Source: CG2-30-68-42 sp037440385
GTDB taxonomy: Bacteria; Pseudomonadota; Gammaproteobacteria; Burkholderiales; Rhodocyclaceae
DNA length: 64,000 nt
NCBI GenBank assembly: GCA_037440385.1
Contig: JBBIUI010000004.1
Location: forward strand, 4,402 to 68,401
Direction: 5' to 3'
Shown piece after piece: positions 27,412 through 43,793 of this stretch. Under the pieces are notes generated by a model, which was given only the letters and a program-made list of their open reading frames with translations, did not search any database and was not told where the DNA came from. Position 1 is the first letter of the stretch; the number at the start of each line of letters is the position of its first letter. Made by a program: the position numbers and the translations under genes.

Positions 27412-28875
27412 ATGATCGGCGCGAGCCTGCCCGAGCTGTCCGCGGCGCTGGCCGCGCGCAGCATTTCGAGCGTCGAGCTGACGCGGCTGTTCCTCGATCG
27501 CATCGCCGCCGTCGATCCCAGGCTCAACGCCTTCATCACGGTCGATCCGGAAAAGTCCCTGGCCCAGGCAAGCGCGGCCGATGCGCGCATCGGCTGCGGC
27601 GAAGCCGGCGCGCTGACCGGCATCCCGGTCGCCCACAAGGACATCTTCTGCACCAGGGGCTGGCGGACCACCTGCGGTTCGCGGATGCTGGCGAATTTCG
27701 TCAGCCCGTACGATGCGCACGTCATCGAGCGTTTCAACGCCGCGGGCTGCGTGATCCTCGGCAAGACCAACATGGACGAGTTCGCGATGGGCTCGTCGAG
27801 CGAAAACTCCTGGTTCGGTCCGGTGCACAATCCGTGGGACGTCAGCCGGGTTCCCGGCGGATCCTCGGGCGGTTCGGCCGCCGCGGTCGCGGCGCGGCTC
27901 GCCCCGGCGGCGACCGGCACCGACACCGGCGGCTCGATCCGCCAGCCTGCGGCGCTGTCGGGCGTGACCGGCCTGAAGCCGACCTATGGCGCGGTGTCGC
28001 GCTACGGCATGATCGCCTTCGCGTCGAGCCTCGATCAGGGCGGTCCGATCGCGAAATCCGCGCAGGAGTGCGCATGGATGATGGAGGTCATGGCCGGTCA
28101 CGATCCGCGCGATTCGACCAGCCTCCGGCAGGTGCGCCCGGACTACCGGAGCGAGCTCGGCAGGCCGATCGACGGGTTGCGCATCGGCGTGCCCGCGGAG
28201 TTCTTCGCGCAGGGCCTGTCCGCGGATGTCGCGGCCGCGGTCGAGGAAGCGATCGCCGAGTTTCGCCGGCTCGGCGCGCGCACCGTCGAGGTCCATCTTC
28301 CCGCCATGCGCCTGGCGATCCCGGTGTATTACGTGCTCGCCCCGGCCGAGGCCTCCTCGAACCTGAGCCGCTTCGACGGCGTGCGCTACGGCTATCGCAC
28401 GCAGCGCTACCGCGATCTCAACGAGATGTACTGCCGCACGCGCGCCGAGGGTTTCGGCGCCGAGGTCCGCCGCCGCATCCTGATCGGAACCTATGTCCTG
28501 TCGCACGGCTACTACGACGCCTATTACCTGCGCGCCCAGAAGATCCGCAGATTGATCCGCAACGAGTTCGACGAGGCCTTCACGCATTGCGACGTGATCC
28601 TGGGCCCGACCGCGCCGACGGTGGCGTTCGCGCTGGGCGCGAAGCGCACGGACCCGGTGCAGATGTACCTGAACGATCTGTACACGATCCCGGCCAACCT
28701 GGCGGGCCTGCCCGCGCTGTCGATTCCGTGCGGCTTCGGCGAGGCCGGCCTGCCGGTCGGCGCCCAGCTCATCGGCCGGCATTTCGACGAGCCGCGGCTG
28801 CTCGGCGCGGCCCACCGTTACCAGCAGGCAACCGACTGGCATACGCGGATGCCTGCGGAGCCGCATCCGGCATGA
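27412..28875 (+). CDS. gatA: Asp-tRNA(Asn)/Glu-tRNA(Gln) amidotransferase subunit A
   Basis: A 487-residue amidase-signature enzyme that releases ammonia from glutamine for GatB. The Ser-cisSer-Lys site is seen as the lysine in IPVAHKDIFCTRG and the Gly/Ser-rich VPGGSSGGSAAAVAARL stretch, with DTGGSIRQPAAL carrying the nucleophile serine. ATG 27412 is chosen; an in-frame GTG at 27400 would add four residues. It overlaps gatB by four bases (ATGA). Confidence 0.96.
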   Translation: MIGASLPELSAALAARSISSVELTRLFLDRIAAVDPRLNAFITVDPEKSLAQASAADARIGCGEAGALTGIPVAHKDIFCTRGWRTTCGSRMLANFVSPYDAHVIERFNAAGCVILGKTNMDEFAMGSSSENSWFGPVHNPWDVSRVPGGSSGGSAAAVAARLAPAATGTDTGGSIRQPAALSGVTGLKPTYGAVSRYGMIAFASSLDQGGPIAKSAQECAWMMEVMAGHDPRDSTSLRQVRPDYRSELGRPIDGLRIGVPAEFFAQGLSADVAAAVEEAIAEFRRLGARTVEVHLPAMRLAIPVYYVLAPAEASSNLSRFDGVRYGYRTQRYRDLNEMYCRTRAEGFGAEVRRRILIGTYVLSHGYYDAYYLRAQKIRRLIRNEFDEAFTHCDVILGPTAPTVAFALGAKRTDPVQMYLNDLYTIPANLAGLPALSIPCGFGEAGLPVGAQLIGRHFDEPRLLGAAHRYQQATDWHTRMPAEPHPA

Positions 28876-30314
28876 ACTGGGAAATCGTCATCGGGCTGGA
28901 GACGCACGCCCAGCTCAACACGCGCTCGAAGATCTTTTCGGGCGCGAGCACCGCCTTCGGCGCGGCGCCGAACGCGCAGGCGTGCGCGGTCGACATCGCG
29001 CTGCCCGGTGTGCTGCCGGTGCTGAACCGCGGCGCGGTCGAGCGTGCGATCCGGTTCGGGCTGGCGGTCGATGGGCGCATCGCGCGCGAGTCGGTATTCG
29101 CGCGCAAGAACTTCTTCTATCCCGATATGCCAAAGGGCTACCAGATCAGCCAGTACGAGCTGCCGGTGATCTCGGGCGGTGTCATCGCGATCCGCGTCGG
29201 GGATCGCGAAAAGACGGTGCGGCTCACCCGCGCCCATCTAGAGGAGGACGCGGGCAAGTCGCTGCACGAGGACATCGACGGCAGGACCGGCATCGATCTG
29301 AACCGGGCCGGCGTGCCGCTGCTGGAGATCGTCTCCGAGCCCGAGCTGCGCTCGGCGGCCGAAGCGGTGGCATACGCGAAGGCGCTGCGGGCGCTGGTGC
29401 GCTGGATCGACATCTGCGACGGCAACATGCAGGAGGGATCGTTTCGCTGCGACGCCAACGTGTCGGTGCGTCCGGCCGGGACGACGCAGCTGGGAACGCG
29501 CTGCGAGATCAAGAACCTGAACTCGTTCCGGTTTCTGGAGCGGGCCATCGAGTACGAGGCGCGCCGCCAGATCGAGGTGCTCGGCGACGGCGGTCGCGTC
29601 GTGCAGCAGACGCGGCTGTATGACGCGCAACGCGACGAGACGCGCCCGATGCGCACCAAGGAACAGGCGCACGATTACCGCTACTTCCCCGATCCCGACC
29701 TGCTGCCGCTCGCGATTTCGGACACCTGGATCGAGCAGGTTCGCTCGTCGATGCCGGAGCTGCCCGCCGCGATGCGCGCGCGGCTGGCGCAGCGCTACGG
29801 CCTCGGCGATGCGGATGCCGCGGCCTTGACCGCCTCGCTCGACACCGCGCGCTATTTCGAGGCTGCCGTTCGGGATGCCGGCGATGCGGCGCTCGCCAAG
29901 CCGTGCGCGAACTGGATGCTGGGCGAGCTCGCGGCGCGCCTGAACCGCGAGGAGATCGAGATCGCGCGCGCGCCCGTCACGCCCGCGCAGCTCGCCGGGC
30001 TGGTGCGTCGCATCGCCGACGGCACGATCTCCGGAACGATCGCCAAGGAGGTGTTCGACGCGCTGTGGAAGGCCGAAGCGACCGATGCCGACTCGGTCAT
30101 CGACGCGCGCGGGCTGCGCCAGATCAGCGACGAAGGCGAGCTCGGGCGGCTCGCCGACGAGGTGCTCGCGGCCAACCCGAAATCGGTCGAGGAGTTCCGC
30201 GCGGGAAAACAGAAGGCACTCAACGCGCTGGTCGGCCAGGTCATGAAGGCCTCCGGCGGCAAGGCCAATCCGCAGCAGGTCGCGCAGGCCCTGCGCAGCC
30301 GGCTCGCCCGCTAG
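28872..30314 (+). CDS. gatB: Asp-tRNA(Asn)/Glu-tRNA(Gln) amidotransferase subunit B
   Basis: A 480-residue subunit that phosphorylates and amidates the mischarged tRNA-bound Glu or Asp. The N-terminal WEIVIGLETHAQLNT and the GatB signature DVNRAGVPLLEIV-like segment (here IDLNRAGVPLLEIVSEPEL) are visible, and the C-terminal tail domain ends in ALRSRLAR. Translation is coupled to gatA by an ATGA overlap. It ends 4 bases before the uvrA-type gene. Confidence 0.97.
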   Translation: MNWEIVIGLETHAQLNTRSKIFSGASTAFGAAPNAQACAVDIALPGVLPVLNRGAVERAIRFGLAVDGRIARESVFARKNFFYPDMPKGYQISQYELPVISGGVIAIRVGDREKTVRLTRAHLEEDAGKSLHEDIDGRTGIDLNRAGVPLLEIVSEPELRSAAEAVAYAKALRALVRWIDICDGNMQEGSFRCDANVSVRPAGTTQLGTRCEIKNLNSFRFLERAIEYEARRQIEVLGDGGRVVQQTRLYDAQRDETRPMRTKEQAHDYRYFPDPDLLPLAISDTWIEQVRSSMPELPAAMRARLAQRYGLGDADAAALTASLDTARYFEAAVRDAGDAALAKPCANWMLGELAARLNREEIEIARAPVTPAQLAGLVRRIADGTISGTIAKEVFDALWKAEATDADSVIDARGLRQISDEGELGRLADEVLAANPKSVEEFRAGKQKALNALVGQVMKASGGKANPQQVAQALRSRLAR

Positions 30315-30318
30315 AGGC

Positions 30319-35883
<5,565 letters not shown>

Positions 35884-35935
35884 ACGGCGCCGTCGGCAGC
35901 GCCGCTTCGCGCCGACATCCGGCGCTGGCCCCGTG

Positions 35936-35971
35936 CTCGTCGGCTCGCACGCGACGCGCCGCGCCGACGAG
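35936..35971. terminator. Possible bidirectional hairpin between convergent genes
   Basis: A 9-bp inverted repeat (CTCGTCGGC at 35936-35944, GCCGACGAG at 35963-35971, loop 18 bases) lies between the convergent uvrA-type gene and the MBL hydrolase gene. There is no T-run on either side and the loop is long, so terminator function is uncertain. Confidence 0.3.
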
Positions 35972-36020
35972 GCTGATCGAACCCGCCGCGCGATCGCGCA
36001 GCGGCGAGCGCGGGCGGGGT

Positions 36021-36938
36021 TCAGGCCGGGCCCGGCGCGAGCAGTTGCGCGTCGCGCTCGACGAGCACGCCGGCGCGCAGCAGTTCGTCGATGACCTGGG
36101 CGGCGACGGCCGCCGGTTCGCGGTCGAAGAAGCGCGCCGAGATCTCGCGGAAGATCGCGACCTCGCCGAAATATCCGGCCACCTCCGCGCGCGGCATGCG
36201 GCGCTTCTCCAGCAGCGTGAAGGTGAACAGCGCCTTCAGCGCGCTGCGCGCCATGCGCTCGGGGCTGTCCTCGAACGCCGCCACGCGCCGCAACGCACGA
36301 TCGAGCGCCCCGCGGAAATCCGCGAACGGCGCGCCGTGACCGGGGATGACGGTGTCGACGTCGAGCTCCGCGAGCCTCTCCAGCGTGCGCCGCGTCGAGG
36401 CGAGGCCGGAAGCCTCGCCCGCCAGCTCGGCGAACATCACGCCGAAGCCGTTTTCCCACAGCGCATCCCCGGAGATCAGCACACGCGAGCGCGGCGAGTG
36501 GAACACCAGCGCATGCATGTCGTGGCCGGGCGCCGCGAGCGCGTGCCAGACGAGGCCACCCATCTCGATCTCGTCGCCGGCGGCGATCGTGTCGTCGAAC
36601 GCGAACGGTTCGGCCTGCTGGCGGGCGGGCGCGAGCAGCAGCGCGTCCTCGTCCCAGCCGCGGATCGCCTGCGCGATCCCCTCGGGCACGCTGATGCGGC
36701 AGCCGTGCGCGCGGGCGATCGCGGCGTTGCCGCCGATGTGATCGGAATGCGAATGCGTGTTGACGAGCCGCGCGAGACGCCGTCCCTCCAGCGCGCGCCC
36801 GAGCAGCGCGAGCGTGTGCGGCGCGTGGGTCACATAGCCCGAATCGACCACGGTCGCCCGGTCGCCTTCCAGCGCGAGAACGCTGTTCGACGACAGCCAG
36901 CCGCGCTCAAGGACCCGTATCGTCGGCGGCAGCGGCAT
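36021..36938 (-). CDS. MBL-fold metallo-hydrolase
   Basis: A 305-residue metallo-beta-lactamase-fold protein. The metal motif HSHSDH is at residues 62-67; further ligands are likely in APGHDMHALVFHS, the aspartate of LISGDALWENGFG and the histidine of VIPGHGAPF. A C-terminal helical (winged-helix-like) region covers about 240-305. The substrate is unknown; glyoxalase II- or LACTB2-like activity is possible. It overlaps the DUF1289 gene by 32 bases at the distal end of the leucine-catabolism cluster. Start ATG 36938 follows GGAAAG. Confidence 0.85.
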   Translation of the reverse strand: MPLPPTIRVLERGWLSSNSVLALEGDRATVVDSGYVTHAPHTLALLGRALEGRRLARLVNTHSHSDHIGGNAAIARAHGCRISVPEGIAQAIRGWDEDALLLAPARQQAEPFAFDDTIAAGDEIEMGGLVWHALAAPGHDMHALVFHSPRSRVLISGDALWENGFGVMFAELAGEASGLASTRRTLERLAELDVDTVIPGHGAPFADFRGALDRALRRVAAFEDSPERMARSALKALFTFTLLEKRRMPRAEVAGYFGEVAIFREISARFFDREPAAVAAQVIDELLRAGVLVERDAQLLAPGPA

Positions 36939-37128
36939 GTTCTTTCCGTGCACGGCGCAACGCGATGCGCTCGAGGACCGCGCGCTTGTACGCATCGCTC
37001 GCCTGTGACCACGCCGCGATCTCCTCCAGCGTGCGCAGGCAGCCCGCGCACAGGCCGCCTTCCATGCGGCATACGTCCACGCACGGCGAGGCGATCGCGC
37101 CGCCCGCCTCGCCGGTCAGCGTGCGCAT
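36907..37128 (-). CDS. DUF1289 domain protein (small Cys-rich)
   Basis: A 73-residue protein with the DUF1289 cysteine pattern CVDVCRMEGGLCAGCLRTLEEI at about residues 16-37, which looks able to bind a metal or iron-sulfur cluster. The remainder is a charged helix ending in ADDTGP. Function is unknown. It overlaps HMG-CoA lyase by 13 bases upstream and the MBL gene by 32 bases downstream, so all three must be cotranscribed. Confidence 0.85.
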   Translation of the reverse strand: MRTLTGEAGGAIASPCVDVCRMEGGLCAGCLRTLEEIAAWSQASDAYKRAVLERIALRRARKEHAAAADDTGP

Positions 37129-38036
37129 GGGGTGCGGCGCTTCGCCGCGATCGCCCGGCCGGCCCTGGAGCCGGACTCCCGGCCCAGTTGCGCGCAGATG
37201 TAGGCGCCCGCGTGCGCGAGCCGAACGAGGTCGACGCCGGTCGCGATGCCCAGCCCGTCCATCAGATAGACCACGTCCTCGGTGGCCACGTTGCCCGAGG
37301 CTCCCGGCGCGTAGGGGCAGCCGCCCAGTCCGGCGACGCTCGCATCGAACACCGAAACGCCCAGTTCGAGCGAGGCGTAGATGTTGGCGAGCGCCTGGCC
37401 GTAGGTGTCGTGGAAATGACCGGCGAGTCGCGCCTGCGGCACACGGGCCATGACGGCTTCGAGCATGCGCTGCGTCCTGCCGGGCGTGCCCACGCCTATC
37501 GTGTCTCCGAGCGACAGTTCGTGACAGCCCAGCTCGTGCAGCCTGGCGGCGACATCGGCCACCGCCTCCGGCGCGACGTCGCCCTGATACGGGCAGCCGA
37601 GCGCGCACGACACGTAGCCGCGCACGCGCACGCCGGCTCGTGCCGCCGCCCCGGCGACCGGGCGGAAGCGCTCGATCGACTCCGCGATCGAGCAGTTGAT
37701 GTTCCTGCGCGAGAACGCCTCCGAGGCCGCGGCGAACACCGCGATCTCCGTGGCACCCGCGGCGAGCGCCTGTTCGAAGCCCTTCAGGTTGGGCACCAGC
37801 ACCGGATAACTCACCCCGGGCCGCCGTTCGATGCCGGCCATCACCTGCGCCGCATCGGCCATCTGCGGCACCCACTTCGGCGACACGAAGGCGGTCGCCT
37901 CGATCGCCTCGAGTCCGGCATCGCCGAGCCGCCGGATCAGCTCGATCTTGACCGCCGCCGCGACCTCGCGCGGCTCGTTCTGCAGGCCGTCCCGAGGGCC
38001 GACCTCGACGATACGGACGCGCCGGGGCAGCCTCAC
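37116..38036 (-). CDS. liuE: Hydroxymethylglutaryl-CoA lyase
   Basis: A 306-residue DRE-TIM metallolyase that splits HMG-CoA into acetyl-CoA and acetoacetate, the last step of leucine degradation. VRIVEVGPRDGLQNE at the N-terminus is the DRE-TIM start, the metal-binding HFHDTYGQALAN segment is present, and the active-site loop GLGGCPYAPGASGNVATEDV carries the catalytic cysteine. Start GTG 38036. It lies 58 bases after liuD. Confidence 0.95.
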   Translation of the reverse strand: MRLPRRVRIVEVGPRDGLQNEPREVAAAVKIELIRRLGDAGLEAIEATAFVSPKWVPQMADAAQVMAGIERRPGVSYPVLVPNLKGFEQALAAGATEIAVFAAASEAFSRRNINCSIAESIERFRPVAGAAARAGVRVRGYVSCALGCPYQGDVAPEAVADVAARLHELGCHELSLGDTIGVGTPGRTQRMLEAVMARVPQARLAGHFHDTYGQALANIYASLELGVSVFDASVAGLGGCPYAPGASGNVATEDVVYLMDGLGIATGVDLVRLAHAGAYICAQLGRESGSRAGRAIAAKRRTPCAR

Positions 38037-38094
38037 GACGGCCTCGTCGCGACGGCACCGGGGAGACGTCGGCGCTTGCGTGCTGTGGCGTGAT

Positions 38095-40137
38095 TCATGG
38101 CTGTTCGGGCTCGAAATCGACCAGCTCGGTGCCTTCCGCCACCGAGTCGCCGGCTGCGTAGCGAAACGACCTGACCTTTCCTTTGGCAGGCGCGCTGAGG
38201 GTGTGTTCCATCTTCATCGCTTCGAGCACGAGCAGCGGCGCGCCTTTCTCCAGCACCGCGCCCGGTCGGGCCAGCAGCTCGATGATCTTGCCGGGCATCG
38301 GCGCGACCAGGCCTGCGGCTGCGCCTTCGCTCGCGCCGGCATGGTGCAGCGGATCGACGCGCGTCAGTTGCCAGGCGCGCCCATGCAGGAACACATGGCG
38401 CTTGTCGCCGACCGCGATGACCGTCGCCGGAAATCGCATGCCGCCCAGTTCGGCGCGCAGCGTGCTGTTGCCGGTGCGGGTGCCGTGCGCGGACGTGCGA
38501 CGGCCGTCGAGCTCGAGCTCGTAGCCGCCGGTCGCGCCGTTTGCGCGGTTCGCATCGTTCGAATAGCCGACCGCGACCGCCGTTTCCACCGCGGCATGGC
38601 GGAAGACCAGCGTGCGGCGCAGCGACGCGTTCAGCCGCCAGCCGTCGCGCAGATGCCAGGGCGAATGCGGGTCGGCGTGCGCCGCGGCGGCCTCGCGTGC
38701 GGATTCTTCCTCGCGCAGCAGCTCGGCGAGCGCCGCGACGAGATAGACCTCGGACGGTGCGCCGCCGTCTTGCGGAAACAGGTACGGCCGCTCGCGCTCG
38801 ATGAGCCCGGTGTCCAGATCGGCACCGGCGAACGCCGGACAGGCCACCAGCCGCGACAGGAAATCGACGTTGGTCGCCACGCCGACCACGCGAACCTGCG
38901 CGAGCGACTGCAGCATGCGGGCGCAGGCGCGTTCGCGGGCGTCTTCCGCACCGCCGTCCCAGACGATCAGCTTGGCGATCATCGGATCGTAGTGCGGCGT
39001 GATCTCGTCGCCCTGTTCGACGCCGGTGTCGATGCGCACGTTGATCGATTCGGCCGGCTGCGCGAAGTGGATCAGCCGTCCGGTGGAGGGCAGGAAATCC
39101 CTGGACGGATCCTCGGCATAGACGCGCGCCTCGATCGCATGGCCGTGGATCGCGAGCTGCTCCTGCGCGAGCGGCAGCGGTTCTCCCGAGGCGATGCGCA
39201 ACTGCCACTCGACGAGATCGAGCCCGGTGATCATCTCGGTGACCGGATGCTCGACCTGCAGCCTGGTGTTCATTTCCATGAAGAAGAACGAGCCGTCCCG
39301 CTGGACGATGAACTCGACGGTGCCCGCGCCGACATAGCCGACCGCCTTCGCCGCCTCGACCGCGGCCCTTCCCATCGCGGCGCGCCGCTGCGCCGTCATG
39401 CCGGGCGCGGGCGCTTCCTCGAGCACTTTCTGATGGCGGCGCTGCACCGAGCAGTCGCGCTCGAACAGGTGCACGCAGTTGCCGCGGCTGTCGGCGAAGA
39501 TCTGGACCTCGATGTGGCGCGCTCGCTCGACATGGCGCTCGATCAGCACGCGGTCGTCGCCGAAGCTCGAAGCCGCCTCGCGCCGGCACGATGCGAGCGC
39601 CGCGTCGAACGCCGCCGGTTCCCGAACGACGCGCATGCCCTTGCCGCCGCCGCCTGCCACGGCTTTGATCAGCAGCGGATAACCGATGCGCCCGGCCTGC
39701 TCGGCGAGGAAGTCCGCATCCTGGTTTTCGCCGTGATAGCCCGGCACCACCGGCACGCCCGCGCGCTCCATCAGCGCCTTGGCGGCGCTCTTGGAACCCA
39801 TCGCACGCATCGCGGCGGCCGGCGGGCCGATGAAGGCGAGTCCCGCTTCGGCGCACGCCTGCGCGAAGTCCGCGTTCTCGGACAGGAAGCCATAGCCCGG
39901 ATGGATGGCCTGGGCGCCGGTCGCCTCGGCCGCGTCGAGGATGCGCTGCGCGACGAGATAGCTCTCGCGCGCGCTCGCCGCACCGATGCGCACGCCCTCG
40001 TCGGCGAGCCGCACGTGGCGCGCCGACGCGTCGGCATCGGAATAGACGGCGACGCAGCGCACGCCGAGCCGGCGCGCGCTGCGCAGGATCCGGCAGGCGA
40101 TCTCGCCGCGATTGGCGATCAGGATCTTGTCGAACAT
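38095..40137 (-). CDS. liuD: Methylcrotonoyl-CoA carboxylase, biotin-carrying alpha subunit
   Basis: A 680-residue protein with biotin carboxylase (about residues 1-450: FDKILIANRGEIACRI, ATP-grasp GGGGKGMRVV), a linker (BT) domain, and a biotinyl carrier domain with the biotin lysine K642 in EAMKMEH. With LiuB it carboxylates 3-methylcrotonyl-CoA. Acetyl- or propionyl-CoA carboxylase alpha subunits are similar; the liu context settles the call. Its start ATG directly abuts the liuC end on the reverse strand (liuC stop at 40138). Confidence 0.94.
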   Translation of the reverse strand: MFDKILIANRGEIACRILRSARRLGVRCVAVYSDADASARHVRLADEGVRIGAASARESYLVAQRILDAAEATGAQAIHPGYGFLSENADFAQACAEAGLAFIGPPAAAMRAMGSKSAAKALMERAGVPVVPGYHGENQDADFLAEQAGRIGYPLLIKAVAGGGGKGMRVVREPAAFDAALASCRREAASSFGDDRVLIERHVERARHIEVQIFADSRGNCVHLFERDCSVQRRHQKVLEEAPAPGMTAQRRAAMGRAAVEAAKAVGYVGAGTVEFIVQRDGSFFFMEMNTRLQVEHPVTEMITGLDLVEWQLRIASGEPLPLAQEQLAIHGHAIEARVYAEDPSRDFLPSTGRLIHFAQPAESINVRIDTGVEQGDEITPHYDPMIAKLIVWDGGAEDARERACARMLQSLAQVRVVGVATNVDFLSRLVACPAFAGADLDTGLIERERPYLFPQDGGAPSEVYLVAALAELLREEESAREAAAAHADPHSPWHLRDGWRLNASLRRTLVFRHAAVETAVAVGYSNDANRANGATGGYELELDGRRTSAHGTRTGNSTLRAELGGMRFPATVIAVGDKRHVFLHGRAWQLTRVDPLHHAGASEGAAAGLVAPMPGKIIELLARPGAVLEKGAPLLVLEAMKMEHTLSAPAKGKVRSFRYAAGDSVAEGTELVDFEPEQP

Positions 40138-40929
40138 TCAGTCGCGTGCCAGCCAGGACGGCTTGCGCTTGTCGAGGAACGCGGACATGCCCTCCCTGCC
40201 CTCGTCACTGGCTCGCACGCGTGCGATGCGCGCCGCCGTGTCCTCGACGAGCTCGTCGGTGACCGGCCGACCGGCCACCGCACGGATCAGCGCCTTGCAC
40301 TCGCCGAGCGCCCGCGGGCCGTTGGCGAGCAGCGCATCGACGAGTTCGCCGAGCGCCTCGTCGAGCTCGGCCTCGCCCGGAACGATCTCGTGCAGCAGGC
40401 CGATCCGGTACGCCTCGGCGGCGGACAGCCGCTCGGCGGTGAGCAGGTAGCGGCGCGCCTTGCGCGCACCGATCGCCGCGAGGACATAGGGGCTGATGAC
40501 GGCGGGGATGATGCCGAGCTTCACTTCGGTGAGCGCGAACTGCGCATCATAGGTCGCGATCGCGATGTCGCAGGCCGCGATCAGGCCCACGCCGCCACCG
40601 TAGGCCGGCCCCTGCACCCGCGCGAGCGTCGGCTTGCCGAGCTCGTCGAGCGTGCGCAGCAACCGGGCCAGATCGAGGGTGTCGCGCCGGGCCTGTTCGG
40701 CGCCGTAGCCTGCGGCGCGTTTCATCCAGTTGAGGTCGGCGCCCGCGCAGAAGCTCCTGCCCCGCGAGCCCAGGACCACGACGCGCACGGCGGCATCGGC
40801 GTCCATGTCCGAGAGCGCCGCGGTCAGCTCGCGGATCAGCACGTCGTCGAAGGCATTGTGCCGTTCGGGCCGGTTCAGCGTGATCAGTCCCACGCCCGCG
40901 TCGATCTCCGTCAGGATGGTCTCGCTCAT
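40138..40929 (-). CDS. liuC: Methylglutaconyl-CoA hydratase (enoyl-CoA hydratase family)
   Basis: A 263-residue crotonase-fold enzyme. VGLITLNRPERHNAFDDVLI is the N-terminal fold signature, and FCAGADLNWMKRAAG with VQGPAYGGGVGLIAACDIAI forms the oxyanion hole and active site. In this cluster it hydrates 3-methylglutaconyl-CoA to HMG-CoA. Start ATG 40929; the frame extends five codons upstream to 40944, where it would overlap liuB. Confidence 0.93.
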   Translation of the reverse strand: MSETILTEIDAGVGLITLNRPERHNAFDDVLIRELTAALSDMDADAAVRVVVLGSRGRSFCAGADLNWMKRAAGYGAEQARRDTLDLARLLRTLDELGKPTLARVQGPAYGGGVGLIAACDIAIATYDAQFALTEVKLGIIPAVISPYVLAAIGARKARRYLLTAERLSAAEAYRIGLLHEIVPGEAELDEALGELVDALLANGPRALGECKALIRAVAGRPVTDELVEDTAARIARVRASDEGREGMSAFLDKRKPSWLARD

Positions 40930-40940
40930 CACCTCGCTCC

Positions 40941-42548
<1,608 letters not shown>

Positions 42549-42630
42549 GCGCACGCGCCGGCATGCGCCGGCCGCCCGAAGCCCGTCGTTCGACCCATGG
42601 CGCCGGCCCGTACGGTGCGAGTCCCGCGGC

Positions 42631-43761
42631 TCACACGAGCGCGCGGCCGATGACCAGCCGCTGGATGTCGCTCGCGCCCTCGTAGATCTGCGTCACGCGC
42701 ACGTCGCGATAGATGCGCTCGACGGGGAAGTCCGCGACATAGCCGTAGCCGCCGTGGATCTGGATCGCATCCGAACAGGTCTTCTCCGCGATCTCGGAGG
42801 CGAACAGCTTGGCCATCGAGGCCTCCTTCAGGCACGGCCGGCCCGCGTCGCGCAGCGCCGCCGCATGCAGCGTGAGCTGGCGCGCCGCCTCGATCCGGGT
42901 CGCCATGTCGGCGAGCCGGAAATTCACCGCCTGGTGCTCGATGATCGGCTTGCCGAAGGCTTCGCGCTGTTTCGCGTAGGCGAGCGCGGCATCGAAGGCC
43001 GAGCGCGCCATGCCCACCGATTGCGCGGCGATGCCGATGCGGCCCGCCTCGAGGTTGGCAAGCGCGATCCGGTAACCCTCGCCCCGCGCCCCGAGCAGGT
43101 TTCCGGCCGGGATGCGGCAGTGCTCGAACAGGATCTGCGCGGTGTCCGAGGCGTGCTGGCCCATCTTCTCCTCGACGCGTGCGACGACATAGCCCGGTGT
43201 GCGGGTCTCAACGATGAAGCACGAGATGCCCTTCTTGCCCAGCTCGCGGTCGGTGACCGCGAAGACGATCGCCACGTCGGCGTTCTTGCCCGAAGTGATG
43301 AACTGCTTGACGCCATCGAGCACCCATTCGTCGCCGTCCCTGACCGCCGTGGTCCGGATCGCCGCGGCGTCCGAGCCGACATGGGGCTCGGTCAGGCAGA
43401 AACAGCCGAGTCGTTCGCCGCGCGCCAGCGGCCTGAGGTATCGCTCCTTCTGTTCGTCCGTGCCGAAGGCGAGCAGCGGTCCGCACACCACCGAATTGTT
43501 GACGCTCAGAATCGTCGAGGTGGCTCCGTCGCCCGCGGCGATCTCCTCCAGTGCGAGCGCGAGCGACACGTAGTCCATGCCTGCGCCGCCCCAGCGTTCC
43601 GGCACCACCATGCCGAAGGCGCCCAGCGCCGCGAGCTCCGCGAGCGCCTCGCGCGGGAAGCTGGCGCGCTTGTCCCACTGGGCGGCAAACGGTGCGAGAC
43701 GCTCGCGCGCAAACTCGCGCATCGCATCGCGGACCATCCGTTGTTCCTGCGTCAGCAGCAT
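42631..43761 (-). CDS. Short-chain acyl-CoA dehydrogenase
   Basis: A 376-residue FAD-dependent acyl-CoA dehydrogenase. FAD-binding signatures CFCLTEPHVGSDAA and FITSGKNADVAIVFA are present. The catalytic base is E361 in IYEGASDIQRL, the position used by short- and medium-chain enzymes, unlike isovaleryl-CoA dehydrogenase. Butyryl-CoA or 2-methylbutyryl-CoA are likely substrates; the cluster suggests a branched or short acyl-CoA. Start ATG 43761. Confidence 0.9.
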   Translation of the reverse strand: MLLTQEQRMVRDAMREFARERLAPFAAQWDKRASFPREALAELAALGAFGMVVPERWGGAGMDYVSLALALEEIAAGDGATSTILSVNNSVVCGPLLAFGTDEQKERYLRPLARGERLGCFCLTEPHVGSDAAAIRTTAVRDGDEWVLDGVKQFITSGKNADVAIVFAVTDRELGKKGISCFIVETRTPGYVVARVEEKMGQHASDTAQILFEHCRIPAGNLLGARGEGYRIALANLEAGRIGIAAQSVGMARSAFDAALAYAKQREAFGKPIIEHQAVNFRLADMATRIEAARQLTLHAAALRDAGRPCLKEASMAKLFASEIAEKTCSDAIQIHGGYGYVADFPVERIYRDVRVTQIYEGASDIQRLVIGRALV

Positions 43762-43793
43762 GTCGTCATGCCCGCGATCTACGTCGATGCACG

